Below, in pieces: positions 48,953-61,881 of a DNA stretch of 64,000 nucleotides. Each line of letters begins with the position of its first letter. Position 1 is the stretch's first letter. Made by a program: the position numbers and the translations under genes. Source of the DNA: Phycomyces nitens. Lineage: Eukaryota; Mucoromycota; Mucoromycetes; Mucorales; Phycomycetaceae. The stretch is taken from contig JAHRBC010000002.1 of NCBI GenBank assembly GCA_022702545.1, forward strand, positions 2,852,001 to 2,916,000. The letters run 5' to 3'. The notes under the pieces are model-generated. The model did not search any database, was not told the origin of the DNA, and saw nothing but the letters and a program-made list of their open reading frames with translations.

Positions 48953-50864
48953 TTAGGTCTGGAAGATCATGGTGCTGGAAACAGGAGCCACAAAGACTGT
49001 GTTTGTCAATGTACCACTGATCGAAAATACAATGGCCATGCTCTGTTTTTCAGTGTTCTTGACCTGGACTGAAACCGAATTACCAGTCTGATTAAATATG
49101 CCATTCTCGACTTGTGTGATGGTGAGGCCTGAGGCTACAGTGAATTTCACAACAACGGCAGATCCAAATGGCATGGTGTTGAGTCGGCGAGCATTAATAA
49201 CGATCTTGAAACTGGTCGTATCGGAAGACACGACTGAAAGTTGAGCAGAAACCTGACCAGATGTATAAGGCTTAGGAACAGGAGGGGCAGAAGAACCTGA
49301 TGGACTGCCCTTGATCCCAATAGCATTTGCGCAAGTGCTTGTGCCTGTAGCAATACCACAGTAGACTGAAGAAGAGTCTGTGGTTGCGAAACACTGGGTT
49401 CCTGGTGGACAAGCTTGCACGGACCATTTCCCATTGGAACATAGGCCATATCCTGAACCACTACACGTGAGCTGACCAGTGGATGAGCACGATTGACCAT
49501 TGGTGACGCATGTTCCAGTAAGAGGTGGACCAGTAGTGGGTGGAGAAGGAGAACTGGTTGGGGATACAGATGAAGTCGGCGTGTTTACAGACGTAGATGT
49601 AGGTGTGGGGGCTGTGCTACCAGTTCCAGGAGATGTTACAGAAGTGCCATGAACAAGTTGAGCAAGAGCATGGGCAAAATCAGGAGAAACCTCGGTGTTG
49701 CTGTACGATTGAGAAGCATCTAAAAAAACATTATTGATTTCAATCCAAAAATATTGTATAACCATACTATCATTACCCCACACACTGACGCCGCCATAAC
49801 TAGAGTATTGAGAGGCCACAGACTTGATGATGGGGCTCAATTGAGCAAAGGGAACATAACCGCTTCCAGCAGCACTCGGAGACCCAGGTACAGTCAAGAA
49901 GATTTTGACGTTTTTGTTTGGAGAGGTGGACTTTGCCCAGGCATCCCAAGTGTTGAAGTTGAAGTTAGAGCTTGTAGGAGAACAATAATTGTTGTAAAAC
50001 TGAACATTGATGGCATCGAATCCAACTGCATTAATAACTGATCCTAGCATTGCATCCGGGAAAGGACACTGTGGAGCAGCAGTAATCATATATGTCTTTG
50101 AAGAATCAGAGCTAAATAATGACCGAAGACTTGTGACAAGAGTCTAGCAAAAAAAGAATGATTAGTTTTTTGCTATAAAAGATATTATCATATTCAAGAC
50201 TACAAAGGAATTACATACCGAATAACCAGTGGCGCCGCCTCCTTCAATGTCAAGATCAAACCCATCCACAACAGCATCTTGGAATGGACGGTTTGAAGCA
50301 GTTCCTTTGCCAAAGAGATTCCAAAGAGTCTGTGCGAATACAGCGCCTTGAGAATCGCTTTGGAATCCATAGGCGCCCGAGGCACCTCCGAGTGACAAGA
50401 GAATCTTGACGCCTTTGCCTTGACAAGTCTTTATGTCTGGATAAAATAAAATAGTTTATATATATGTACTGTATATTTGCTTTTCAAAAAGTGCTAATAC
50501 TTGCCAGCAGCAACCTGAGGACAATTGAGCTGTTGGGTTCCAGGATACACATCGGTGCAGGCATTGGCAAGATTTAGAACAGGTAGACCACCAAGGTTGA
50601 ACTGGTAAAGAAAGGACATAATAATAACATCGGCTGAACCATCGCAATAGCTTGCCAACGGTTTTTGAGTAGAAGCTCCATTCGCAGAATTCTATATATT
50701 ATCCATAAAGACATTGGTTAAAGCAAGACGAATTGAATCTTTGGCTTTTGTTTTCAAGACAATACCTGTCCCCAATATTGCATTACAAGAGGACCAGCAA
50801 GAACTTGGTTGGCAATGATTGCAATGGAACCAACGATGGAAACAACTCGGCGAGAAAATATCAT
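48953..50864 (-). CDS. Secreted GH18 class III chitinase with C-terminal chitin-binding modules
   Basis: Hydrolyses chitin by the substrate-assisted retaining mechanism, in wall remodelling or cell separation. Model in transcript order: 50864-50766, 50691-50505, 50436-50219, 50143-49777 and 49719-48953; 1638 nt, 545 aa, all phases consistent. Residues 1 to about 23 are a signal peptide ending VLAG. The barrel begins [14 protein letters not shown] and includes the strand [14 protein letters not shown]. The catalytic DGFDLDIE is intact at 153-160 (acid E160), and YGGVSVW sits on the last strand. A Ser/Thr/Pro-rich linker (likely O-glycosylated) follows. Then comes a Cys-rich CBM19-like module ([26 protein letters not shown]) and a final ~100-residue beta-rich domain that I recognise only as the usual C-terminal companion in zygomycete chitinases. 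Intron 2 (50437-50504) has a GC donor. Confidence 0.93.
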
Positions 50865-50928
50865 TGTGATTGAGATGGATGAATGTGTCAGAACAAGATG
50901 AAGTTGCTTAGCGACTAATTTATGGTCC

Positions 50929-50937
50929 TTTTTATAT
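50929..50937 (-). promoter_or_regulatory. TATA-like element of the chitinase gene
   Basis: ATATAAAAA on the minus strand, about 65-73 bp upstream of the ATG at 50864, followed by GGACC. The distance and sequence suit a TATA box. Confidence 0.45.
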
Positions 50938-50944
50938 GTTTTTT

Positions 50945-53330
50945 TGTTTTGTTTTGCTCTACTCAAATCAGTACCAGTACCCACATATTAGCATTTTTCC
51001 TACAGCTCAACATTTTACCCATGGCTGTAACACTTGGACGGTAGTTTTGGTGTGGTTTACTCTACGACAATAGAAATAAACATAATTAAATTTCTCTGGG
51101 GAAGTGATGCTGTACTACACTTGTATATTCTGATCGATCATTTCTAATATGTTGTAGCTAATGCGTGTGTATTTGAGAACCAAGATAAAAGCTATATGGA
51201 AACTTTTAATTTAATATCCATAGTGTGGGATGAGAAACCCATCTCTATATTATTGAAAATATAATGATAATTTTCTTGTTATATAAATCAATTAATGACA
51301 ATTATATTTTATTGCTCTGCAAATTTCAGAAATACATAATACAAGTAGCAGACAAAATATTAATGAGTTGAATACGAGGTGTGTCAATGGTATATTTACA
51401 AATGTGTATGACACTCTAAACTAATTACTTGCAAAGCTATAGAGTTTATAGACTCGTGATAGATTATTAACATTCTTGCTATCTCACTCTGAATAAAACG
51501 TGGAATAGTATTATCTATCTCTTTAAAAACAAACAATAAACAACGGGGAAGCATAACAAGGAAGAAACGTTTTTAAAATTCAGATGTATATCTTGAAAGT
51601 TCAAGTTTCATTCCAATTCCCATAGAGAAACCTCGCCTTATAAGCCCATAATTAACAGAATGGCTATTAGACATTTGAATCTATTCACCTTTTTTACTTT
51701 GAATAATTAAATATAATTGGACTATATGGGCTAATAAGCTGGGTTATGCCTGTTGAATTTTTTAGTTACTAACCGGTCCTTGTTTAGGATACACTATCAT
51801 GGAGTATTATGCTGCAGAATGATGAAATTGTTTTATGGAAGGATCCTCTTGGCTTGTGAAGACAAGACATTTGATCAAAAGAGACTTTTATGGTATATCA
51901 CACACCAATTTTTACAAATAGAGTAAATAAGAAAAAGCTGGATGTTTCAGATGAGTATCTTGGCACTAATAGAGCCTTTCTAACGTTTCTTTTTTTTCTA
52001 TTGTTTGTATGTACCTGATTTACAGACACTTTATTAGATAAAGGGATAATTGCTTTATTTTTCTATAATCTAGCAATAAATTAATGTATTCAGTTTCTAT
52101 TTTAAATAAATATTAATTGTACCCGAGAAACGATTATGATATTAATTCACAGAGTGTTCAATTGTGAGAGGCAATTAGTAGCCTTTAATTCATCTTTATA
52201 ACTTTGTTCAGGGACTACATTTGCAATATTTCTCACGCGATTTATTCTATTTAAGCAATAAATAAATAAATAGCAGGTTTACAAAATCAACAGAATATTA
52301 TATACAAACATTATATCTATAAACAAACTTCTCTCAAAGTTAGGAAATGTGGTTACAAGAGAAATTACAGACCATTTTTGGCAAGAAATATAATGTGCTA
52401 CAGATTTACACTCAAATAGCGATAACTGAATGGCACGCTAATTGTGAATCAAGAAACAAGTAATGCTCTTCTTCTATATGAAACAAATATCAAACTATCC
52501 ATAAATCAGAGGGAACCATTTGATTAAAAGAAAAGGCAGATAATTTCTTATCCTGAGATACTTGAAACCATTGTCTTTATTCTTACATAGTCAAGGGATA
52601 AAAGACCCTGGAAGAGTAATAAAGGGTCCTTTGAATGATCTCATGTGGTGTATTTTATAATTCTCTCATAGTGCTTAGATAATCAGTTGCTGTTATCCTT
52701 GTCTAAAAATGTCTTGTGCATAAAATTGAAAGTGGTCAGTAGAATACTATATGCTTGACATCAAACAAGGCTGTTTTCAATATAACAATAAAACACACCA
52801 CTGAACAAGTGTGAAACTATTCAAAGAATTTACATACAATATTTCTATTCATAAAGTGTGTATTTCTCTTGTGACCAGGAAAATACACTCATTACTTAAA
52901 ATCAATAAAGGTTCTCAGTGATACAGAATAATATTATTGAATGTAATAAATTAAAAATTAGGTAACCATTAAACAATACTGGTAATTTTTATAGAAAAGT
53001 ATTGCTCTTGGTACATCTTTAATAAAGGCCAGTATAAGTGTTCACTATACTGAGTTATGGTACAAGAAATTATATTTAATATCATGCTTTACATGCTGCT
53101 TTTATCAATACTATGACAATTTCAACTATGGCTCCAAAAGACATAATCTTGTATTTATATGTATCTCTCGAGAATTGATATTTCCAGCTATAACTAGTTA
53201 TATAAAAGTAATCAAACTTGAAGCAAACAGGACTTAACAAGTGAAATACTATGTCATTTCTTTACAGTGCTTTGGCTTTAGCTCGGTTTAGAAACGCTGT
53301 GTCCAAATAAGGAGGCTTGTTATTGACTTA
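50945..53330. other. Gene-poor AT-rich stretch
   Basis: About 2.4 kb without any frame above 60 codons and with no recognisable RNA gene or repeat structure. The left end should hold the chitinase promoter and the right end that of the four-TM gene. Confidence 0.6.
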
Positions 53331-54620
53331 ATGTCTACACTACAACAGCTGTATAGACTGTATCCTTTTTCTACTTGGCATACTCTTTGTTTAACTTCTT
53401 TATTAATGCATTTTACTCCACTCAAAAAAATATCCCCTGTGAACTTTCGGTCCAGGATACTACCAATAAAATGCTGTGGCTGTATTGGAATACGGAGAGG
53501 AGGTGCTTTGGGATGTGCTGTGTGGGCGGTGAGTTTATATTTTCATAATAAAACCAAATCTCATTTTATAAAATATTGAATTATCTAGCTATTGAGCTTC
53601 TATTTTGCTATCCTTGGCTTCATGGGAAGAAGTCGTAAGTATAGCCAAAAGAGCATCTGAAAACTTACTTGTTTCATTTTAGCATTCTTCTCTCATCTTG
53701 AAAGGGCTCCACTGGTAATTTATGGAGTACTTAATCTTGCTTTTGGGATAGCAAGTCTATTGGGTCTATTCTTCATTGGTTACATGGCAAGACCCCCCAA
53801 ACAAATATGCTTGTCTGTCAATACTAATTTTTATTGGATAGACCATATTTACAAGAGTGCAGTTGCTTTCACGTATCTTGTGGCTACTTGCAATACTGGT
53901 CATAGGAGATACTTTGATTAATTTTATACTGTTCGTTGTCACCAAATCCAAGTTTGAGTCTTGGTGTATTGAAACATCAATTGTCGGCTTGGGACAGGGT
54001 ATATCTAGTCCAAACGATATGCAATCCCTTGAGTTGGGAAATGTTGATTATTACAATTGTCGACGACTCTACATAGATGAAGTCAAATGGTCACTTTTGG
54101 CTGCTCTTGTAATGTGCATGATATATGTAAGTAAGCTTTTTATAAAAAGCACCCCTTACTTAAGTATTTGTAGATTCATTGGGCATTGGTGATAACTACA
54201 TTTGTTCGCGACTCCTTTATTATCGTCGCTCCTCGCATCGCAGGCGGACCAAAAGCAAACATTCAACTATCTTCTCCTGTCACCGACCAATCCTCTACTG
54301 ATACCATGGTACACGTGGAAGAAAATGATAATCGAAATTCCTGCTTGGTCCAAGAGGTTGCAGACAAGGCTTTGTACACTAGTACACCCCTTTATGTACC
54401 TCAAAGAAGAACGTCAATACATACACTTACTGCAAAACAAGGGAATATCAACAACCCATCTGATGATCTCGAATATGGTGATATCTCTTCATCTTCCCCT
54501 CACGGCCAATCCACCAGATTTGTAGACGCATACCCCGTCTCCAATAACAGTTTGCAGCAAGCGCCTTTTGCAACAAACCAATCGAGAATACAGCGCGATA
54601 AGACGACTATATTTTACTAG
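53331..54620 (+). CDS. Four-TM membrane protein of an early-diverging-fungal family, function unknown
   Basis: Model: exons 53331-53528, 53589-53634, 53683-53778, 53858-54126 and 54174-54620, summing to 1056 nt (351 aa) with consistent phases. The motif CCGCIGIRRGG (about residues 48-58) opens the membrane region. Segments around ALGCAVWALLSFYFAILGF, VIYGVLNLAFGIASLLGLFF, LLSRILWLLAILVIGDTLIN and the block after WSLLAALVMCMIYIHWAL follow. The large loop between TM3 and TM4 holds Cys residues (KFESWCIE and VDYYNCRR) that may pair outside the cytoplasm. The C-terminal ~150 residues are polar and Ser/Thr-rich, so probably cytosolic. From memory, Mucoromycota have paralogues that start close to the CC motif; the 47 residues before it may be a mis-set start. 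The topology resembles tetraspanin-like or MARVEL proteins, but no homology is claimed. Confidence 0.7.
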
Positions 54621-57600
54621 GCGCTTTGCAGCTCACTCTAGTTTTGTTGACTGGCGACTAACACTATTTCCGGTTGAATTGTATACATATTCTTAAAGAA
54701 AAACAATATTTACTGGGCAAACCAGAGAAAGACAAGACACCCATCCTCTCAATCATTATTTCTTTTAGAACACAAAAACCTATACTGTAATTTATATTCT
54801 CCATGACATAATTCGATCATTTTTTTTGCTAGTCATTCTCATTATCTGTTTTTCCTCTTACGTTTATCTTTTTTTTCATACTTAACCGACAGATATATCT
54901 AAAGCTTTGTAAGAATATCAGATACACTAAAGTATCTTTTTACCCTATATACAGCCTATGTATTCATGGAGCATGCCGGTAGATATTGTCTACCTATCTT
55001 GGCTTGTATCTCTTTCACTAAACTTTTAGATTGTCAACTCCAAAACTTTTTTACTTGAATAAAGCATTCTGTACGACCCAAAGTACGATCTGTGTTTTCT
55101 TTTGGCCATGAAATCATTTGATCAAAGAGACTTGTTCTCAATCCATTTAAAGACAATTGACCCCATTATCTCGGATCTGTTAAGAGTCTACGCCCTTTAA
55201 TTGTAACGGTTTGATTGTGATAAACAAACCTTTTAACAAACAGGTACAAAATCACTCAATACCAAATTAAAGATGATTGGCTTTTGATTCTGATTCTGGC
55301 TCTGATTCTGATTCTGCAAGTGCATCATGAATCAATCGGCATTCCACCAAGGATCGTTGAAAAAAAGTCCTGTATCAAGAGTCTATACAAGAATCAATTA
55401 TTCAATCCAGACCTTTTTAATTCTTTAGATTGGATATTCCAAAATAATGGCTCAATCAGAAAGGTAGCACAGACAGCTATCTCATCCACTTGTAGTTATT
55501 TGTGTGGCACAAGCAACTCTACAGCATATCAACTCGAATCCATTTCGAGATGCCTTGTTTAATACTGGTGGCTAGGTACAATTGCCTTTTCTTTAACCTT
55601 TATAAATATAGACAGTAGATATTAGACTGAATGTAGATTATTTACAGTACTGTAACATATAGCTTTAACAATGGTCATTGGAACACCAAATAATTGCTTT
55701 ATTAATAAGAATATGGATATATATGAGTTTTCACACACGCACAACAAAGGCTTCTTGGCATGACAATTCAATGAATTAGATTTGGATGCATGTAAAATAA
55801 GATTATTCTTTTTCAAAAAAAATCAATTATAGATGCAGTTGCTTTCAATGCTGCTTTATGGCTCAGGTGAAAAGTATAATCAAAGCACATGAGAGCTTCA
55901 TTCCCTTGGTAATGAATTTTACTACGTAAAGATGTCTTACTTGCCCTATACGGCAATAGGGTTTTTATTTTAGAAATTGACATTTAAATTAGCTGTGATT
56001 CAATACGGTCTTTTGGTTAAACCTCCGACATTTTCATCATTTATTTTTGGACGAAAAAAAAAAGTATATTTTTTAGATCAAAAAATATTCTACTTTGAAC
56101 AAAATATTTGAGCTTTTAGATTTATGGATTGTCTTAACCAGAGTATAAGCAGAAAAAAAATTGGGAATCTTGGATACCTTGTTCATTCTAGTGAACCTCT
56201 TTTTGGATACCAAGATCTCTAAAGATAATTATATGAAATCAGTTTTGAATGTTATGAGGTCGAGCTAATAATGGACATGAATAAGCCAATCTCTTTACAT
56301 TTAGAGTAAATGAAAGACGGCATGATACATCTTGGTCCAACTCAAATATACTGTAATATACAAGCAAAAATTAATGTACAAAGACATGGTCCCGGGCATA
56401 TTGCTCGTTTTATAAATAAAATTTAGATTGAGGGACACTATTTATATACGACTGCAACTGCTAGTTGAATCCCTTATTCATCAGCATATCTTACTTTGAA
56501 TAAGTTTATCCAAGATATCGAATCGTTTGTCCTGACAGTCCACAAACTACATTCAAGTGAAACAACTAAAGGCCGTTCAAGGAGCATAATAAACTTTTTA
56601 TCGTTTTAGTATACGAAATCCCTTGATTGTTCCTCAATTTGTCAGAGAATTTGTGTATATATGCTTTTCTAAACTCAAAAATATAGCAAGTGGTTTGGTT
56701 CATAAGCACATGAAACTGAAATAAAGGCTATCATTCAAGTAAACTCAAAAGCATACTGCAGGAAGGGACATCCCTAGAGCACGGGGATTGATATGTGGAA
56801 TCATTCAATAGTTAAAAGACGCAGCTGTAGATTTCCAACAGAGTTCTTTATTCATTCACAAATAATGAGAGCATAAGCTTGGTTAAGATTCGGCAAACAT
56901 GCAAGGTCAAAGTGCACACCAAAAAAAAAGAGTGAGCAGCATTGTTTTTGAGTATATTCTTATGTCCGGACCGATTAACCTATCTAAGGTTGAGACACTC
57001 TAACAGTTTGGTTCTCAAAAGTCTGCAAGAGAGTTTCCTTTACATGAACAACAGGATAAGAAGAAAAAAGCCAGCTTTAATTAAAGGTTCAAATCCAAGA
57101 CTTTTTAAAGAAATAAATCATAGACCAACATATTATCAAATCCTCTTTTTTTCGGGTAGCTATAGATGCTTTGGACACATGGTATATGTATTTTTTTTAG
57201 CTGTCATGGATACTTTCAGGAACCAACATTACGAATTTTCTATCAAATCTATCACTGACTACAGTTGCAAGCCTTTATTTATGTTATCATGCTCTACTTT
57301 TTTAAAATCGTATTAAAGAATGTTGGTCCAAAATCAAAAAGAAATTGGAGGAAATAATCTTGACCTAGAATATTAACTCGTACATAGTATAGTTTAATTA
57401 TGCAAAAAGAATGTTACTCCTGAGGACTATAAAGTGTGTGCTAGACAAAGGTACCTTTGGGTAGGTATCTTTAAAAAGAGTTGAATCTTCAATATTTTGT
57501 CCTAAATAAGTTGATTTGAAAAATACACTTTTTCATCACAAAAAAAAATTGTTAAAAACTTGGCAAGAAATACTAGGGGTAATAATGCTCATATGAAAGA

Positions 57601-58647
57601 AAAAAGTACTGAGTCCCCCTTGTTTTATTTATTTATTACTGATTTCTCAAATGCCTCAAAGGAGCTACTATTGTTTCAAAAAATGAAAAATAAACTTTAT
57701 TTTGTGTCTCAATTCTCTTTTTTGTTTGTCCAAAAAAGGTAACTAAACTGTCTAAAAATTAATTTTCATTCGTTCAAAAAAAAACTAACATTACCTCAGT
57801 CCCAATTAGAAACACTGTATAACAGAACCTTATAATCCTACCTTACTATTTGAATAAAATTTTGATCCTGAAGCATAAGTTTGAATTTGTATTAAAAAAA
57901 AAAGTCGAGTGAACCCTTTGTAGAAAATCAAAAATCTGGAGTTAAATAAAACATCGGGATTATAAATTATGTACTGCGGTGTTTCATTCTCAAGATATGG
58001 ATTTTTTTTTATTTGGCATACGATAAGACAGAGTTTTTATGGACAATTCAAAGATCATACTAGGTAGACATTCTTTTATATTTAGCTCACAAGATATGAA
58101 TAGGAAAAAAGGAAGATAAAAGGGAATAATGATACAATTCATATGTTTTTCTATATTAGTTGACATGAAATACACTAGAATATATACTCAATAGTCAAAG
58201 GGCCAACAACGGTGAAAAGCCAGCCTTGTCAAAGTACGTTATTTTATATCAGAGTACCCCTAATATTAAAGCTATATGTTTTTAATATAAAAGATAAAAT
58301 ATATTTATTACTACTCATGTAAAAGAGCTTAAATAGCATATATATTGCTGAAATAAACTAACAGTACAAAGATATATTTGAAATCTATCAATATTTTTTT
58401 TTGCAGGATCTATTACAAGATTTGATGTTGACCCTTATTATTTCTACTTTCCCTCTAGTTTCTTCGTAATTCTCTGTTGTACAATTCTATTTATTTTATC
58501 GAGTAAAATGGCTATTAATTAATTCGAGAATACAAAAAGATAAACATGTACTTATTGACCTAGACTAGAGATATTTCATATATATTATAAAGAGTAGAGT
58601 CAAAGGAAAGATTAATGTCGCAAATTGTTCAATGCTTTGAGAAAAAC
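54621..58647. other. Gene-poor AT-rich stretch
   Basis: No supported gene. The longest frame (56942-57316, 124 codons, plus strand) has no recognisable domain and an AT-driven composition. The frame at 55284-55562 begins with a low-complexity Leu/Ile run from a TTCTGATTCTG-type repeat. Confidence 0.5.
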
Positions 58648-58796
58648 CTCGCTCAAGTATTGCCTCAAAGCAAATGAAAGATTGGCAAGTATTTTTCAAA
58701 GTTATTATAGAGATAAATCTGAGCATGTTGAAAGTAGCCTGAAACAGAAATATTATAAAGTGTAGCTGTATAAGTACCATATCTAACCAAGTCTAC
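58648..58796 (-). repeat. Dispersed degenerate repeat, copy B
   Basis: This is the second copy of the repeat at 25975-26124, in the same orientation. On the minus strand it lies within an open frame (58565-58780), so this copy is the less decayed. The peptide contains FNMLRFISIITLKNTCQ, with no recognised family. Confidence 0.6.
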
Positions 58797-60101
58797 GTAT
58801 ATAATCAACTGTATTCTGAAAAGCTGAGCATCTAAAAATATAGCATCTTGAAAATTGAAAACATGAGGTTAATTTGGCAAAAGGCGCATGCGAAATAAGC
58901 CCTTTCAAGAAGAAGAAAAAGAAGATCTTTGACCAAGTATCTTGTATTCATACTTGTTTAATTATTGCAGAAAACAGAAAAAAAATAGATTCCTTATGTT
59001 GAGAATCTATTAGAAAATAAAAAATTATTTTATAAAAAATATTTGAATTACTATACATTCAACAAGTAGGGCTTTGGAATATAAACAGTTGTGACGATAG
59101 TGTATAACTATCAGTAATTGCTTAATGCCTTTAACAGTTATTTCAGCTATAACCATTACTTGAGGGTATATTTTACAGTAATCACCAGCTTTGATAATAA
59201 TGCCTCTCATTCTTAGAAATGGATGATTAACTTTGATTCTAGTAATGGTCCAGAGCTGATTAATTTTGTTTAGTTTTGGGAAAATACAGTGATGAGCATG
59301 CAGATATTCTCAAAATGTTATATGGTTTATAAGTGTTACTACTTGTCTTTATTTTATTGTCAATATTTTGAAAGTTCAAACGAATATTCTTTAAACCTGA
59401 AACGTTCATGCTACTTAATAGTTGGCTATAGTCGATTGAACACCTGGTATAGTAGTGGTAAACATAGCTTTCTTGGATATGTCCTCGTATGTTTCATGTT
59501 TATTTAAGATATAGACCAACTTTTCTGGACTATTTCTCCTCACAGACTCGATATCTCTTTAGCCAAAAAAAACTATTGAGATAAGCATAGAGATACGAGT
59601 GATATTTGGAGTGTGTCTCAACAATTCTCTGCAAGGTCCACATCTTTGCGCTTATCTATTTACATTGAGTTGGGTCAATATTTCTCTGCAGGGTCCTTTT
59701 GAAAATGTATCTTTAACCTGGACCTATTCAGTTGACAATATTGATTGTTTCTGTATTAGATATATTCTCCTACATGCTTATCTTTCAAGACAGTGTATGC
59801 AAATAGCAAACATTTTCTTTTATTTCAATAGTATCTTCACCACAAACAAACACGACAATCTGTAAACCACAAGGTGCAATAATGCACTATAGAGTTCCAC
59901 GAATATCTAATGGCTTTATCATCATAATAAAAAGGCGAATGGAAAGGGGTTTATTTGTATTCATATTTTTACTTGCTAATCTTGCTCACTCACTCACTCA
60001 CTCTCTTAAAATCTCGTGCAACCAAACATAAAGACAGAATTTAATATTTATTTTTAAATTTCGACTGCTTCCAAACGTGTACCCATAGACTTGTCCTTAT
60101 C
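58797..60101. other. Intergenic stretch upstream of the flavin monooxygenase gene
   Basis: No exon is supported. An ACTC tetranucleotide run (about 59986-60002) lies roughly 100 bp before the ATG. Confidence 0.5.
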
Positions 60102-61755
60102 ATGTCCCAACTTCCAAAAATCACACGCGTAGCTGTCATTGGAGCTGGCCCAGGAGGTCTTGCAGCAGCAAAGGCTTTACGAGATGAAAATGCTTTTGAA
60201 AATATAACAGTGTTTGAACGTAACAATCAAGTTGGAGGCACATGGTAATGAATCTCATTCAGTCTTGCTCTCTTGCGATAAACTTACAATGTAAATGCAT
60301 CAAATAAATAAACAAAAATAAACAAAAAACAAACAAACAAAAAAAAAGGGTGTACTCTCCCAAAGTGAATCCCTCACTTGCCATTCCTTCGGTTAATGCT
60401 TTGGAAGTTGATCCTCCAGGACACCAAACGAATGACCATGCCCAAGGCTCAGCAATCTATGCTCATCTCAACACCAATCTACCCACCCCTGTCATGGCAT
60501 TTCGCGACTTTCCTTTTTCAAAGGACACCCCGTTATTCCCTTCTCATGAACATGTCTTGAAATACCTCGAGGCGTTTGCTGACGAGAACAAACTAAAGCC
60601 AATGATCAGATTTAATACGAATGTAGTACAAGCTGAATATCTGCAAGAACAAAAGGTTTGGCGCCTTTCCTTGTCAGAGCAATCGCAGGAATCTTCACTC
60701 CGAAAAGAATACACAGAATATTTTGATGCGCTTGTGGTTGCCAATGGTCACTATGCTGTTCCCCATATACCTGATATTCAAGGCTTAAAGGAGCTCACAA
60801 ACAAACATGCCAATAATGGAATTATGATCCAACATTCTCGAAATTATAGAGAGCCAACAGAGTTCAAGGATAAGGTAACATATTTTATAGATACAAAATA
60901 ATCATAATAATATTAGAATCTAGAAAGGGTTATAGTTAGATACACTAGAGTCATGCAATACAATGCAGTACAATGCACACACCATCAGGAATGCGCAATG
61001 GCCATGCATTTGTTATTGCCTATTGCTTACTATTGACTTAGACAATTCTAGTAATTGGGAGTGGACCATCCGCTTTGGACATCGTCCGTGAATCTTCTGC
61101 AACAGCCAAAAAGGTCTATCATGCCGTAAGAACCGAAAACAAACTATCTGCAAGGGCTCTGGAAAACCAAGCCCCCAATTGTCATCGAGTCACTCCCCCA
61201 AGAAGATTTATTTCCGAAACAGATGGACATCCCAAGGTCGAATGTATCGATGGCAAAGTATTGGACGATGTTGAAGTCGTCGTGTTTGCTACTGGATACC
61301 TTTATAGCTTCCCATTCCTGCCTTTTGAAAAAGACAATTTGATTGTCGATGGCCAGAAAGTACTTCATCTCTACCGCTTCTTATTCTACATTCCAAACCC
61401 TACATTGGCATTCATCGGTCTTCCCATCAAGGTAGCCCCGCTTCCGCTATCTCAGTCCCAAGCAGCTGTAGTTGCGCGGGTCTGGAGTGGAAAGGTAAGA
61501 CTGCCTTCTGAGGCGCAAATGCGACAAGACGATCGAGAAAGACAGGAAAGCAACAATAGAAAAGATATTGTGTTGTCCCAAGAAGAAGAGCTGTCCTACG
61601 TTGATCAATTAGGTGCATGGGCAGAGGGCTGGAAAGGAGGCGATGATTTGAGTGGCTGGACATCTACAAATGTAGTGACTGGCCCTCTTTCTGAAGATTG
61701 GAAGAAAATGCGAAAGGGATGGGTTGATCTTAGAAAAGAATATCTAGGCTATTGA
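60102..61755 (+). CDS. FAD/NADPH-dependent flavin monooxygenase (FMO family)
   Basis: Class B flavoprotein that oxygenates soft nucleophiles (N or S) of small molecules; the substrate is unknown. Model: exons 60102-60244, 60349-60874 and 61042-61755, summing to 1383 nt (460 aa) with consistent phases. The FAD-binding Rossmann motif [15 protein letters not shown] lies at residues 12-26, followed by VGGTW, whose last codon spans intron 1. The region before the second dinucleotide site reads [14 protein letters not shown], corresponding to the FMO fingerprint (FxGxxxHxxxY), though its first residues differ. The NADPH motif [11 protein letters not shown] is at 227-237, and the late [12 protein letters not shown] motif is present. 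Length fits fungal FMO-type enzymes. There is no N-terminal signal peptide, so it is probably cytosolic. Convergent with the SET gene, with 126 bp between the stops. Confidence 0.92.
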
Positions 61756-61881
61756 TTTGCACATACTGTTTAGACGATCAATAAACATACAATCAATTAC
61801 CCCTCCAGTTAACCTCTTTCAATCAAACATGTGTATAAATGATAGGCTGTTGATGGTTTAAAACGCACAAATGCTCTTAAT

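Noticed and set aside
55284..55562. 92-codon plus-strand frame
   Set aside because: Its start is a simple-sequence Leu/Ile run and the rest shows no domain or splice context.
57086..57096. B-box-like GGTTCAAATCC
   Set aside because: There is no A box or cloverleaf around it.
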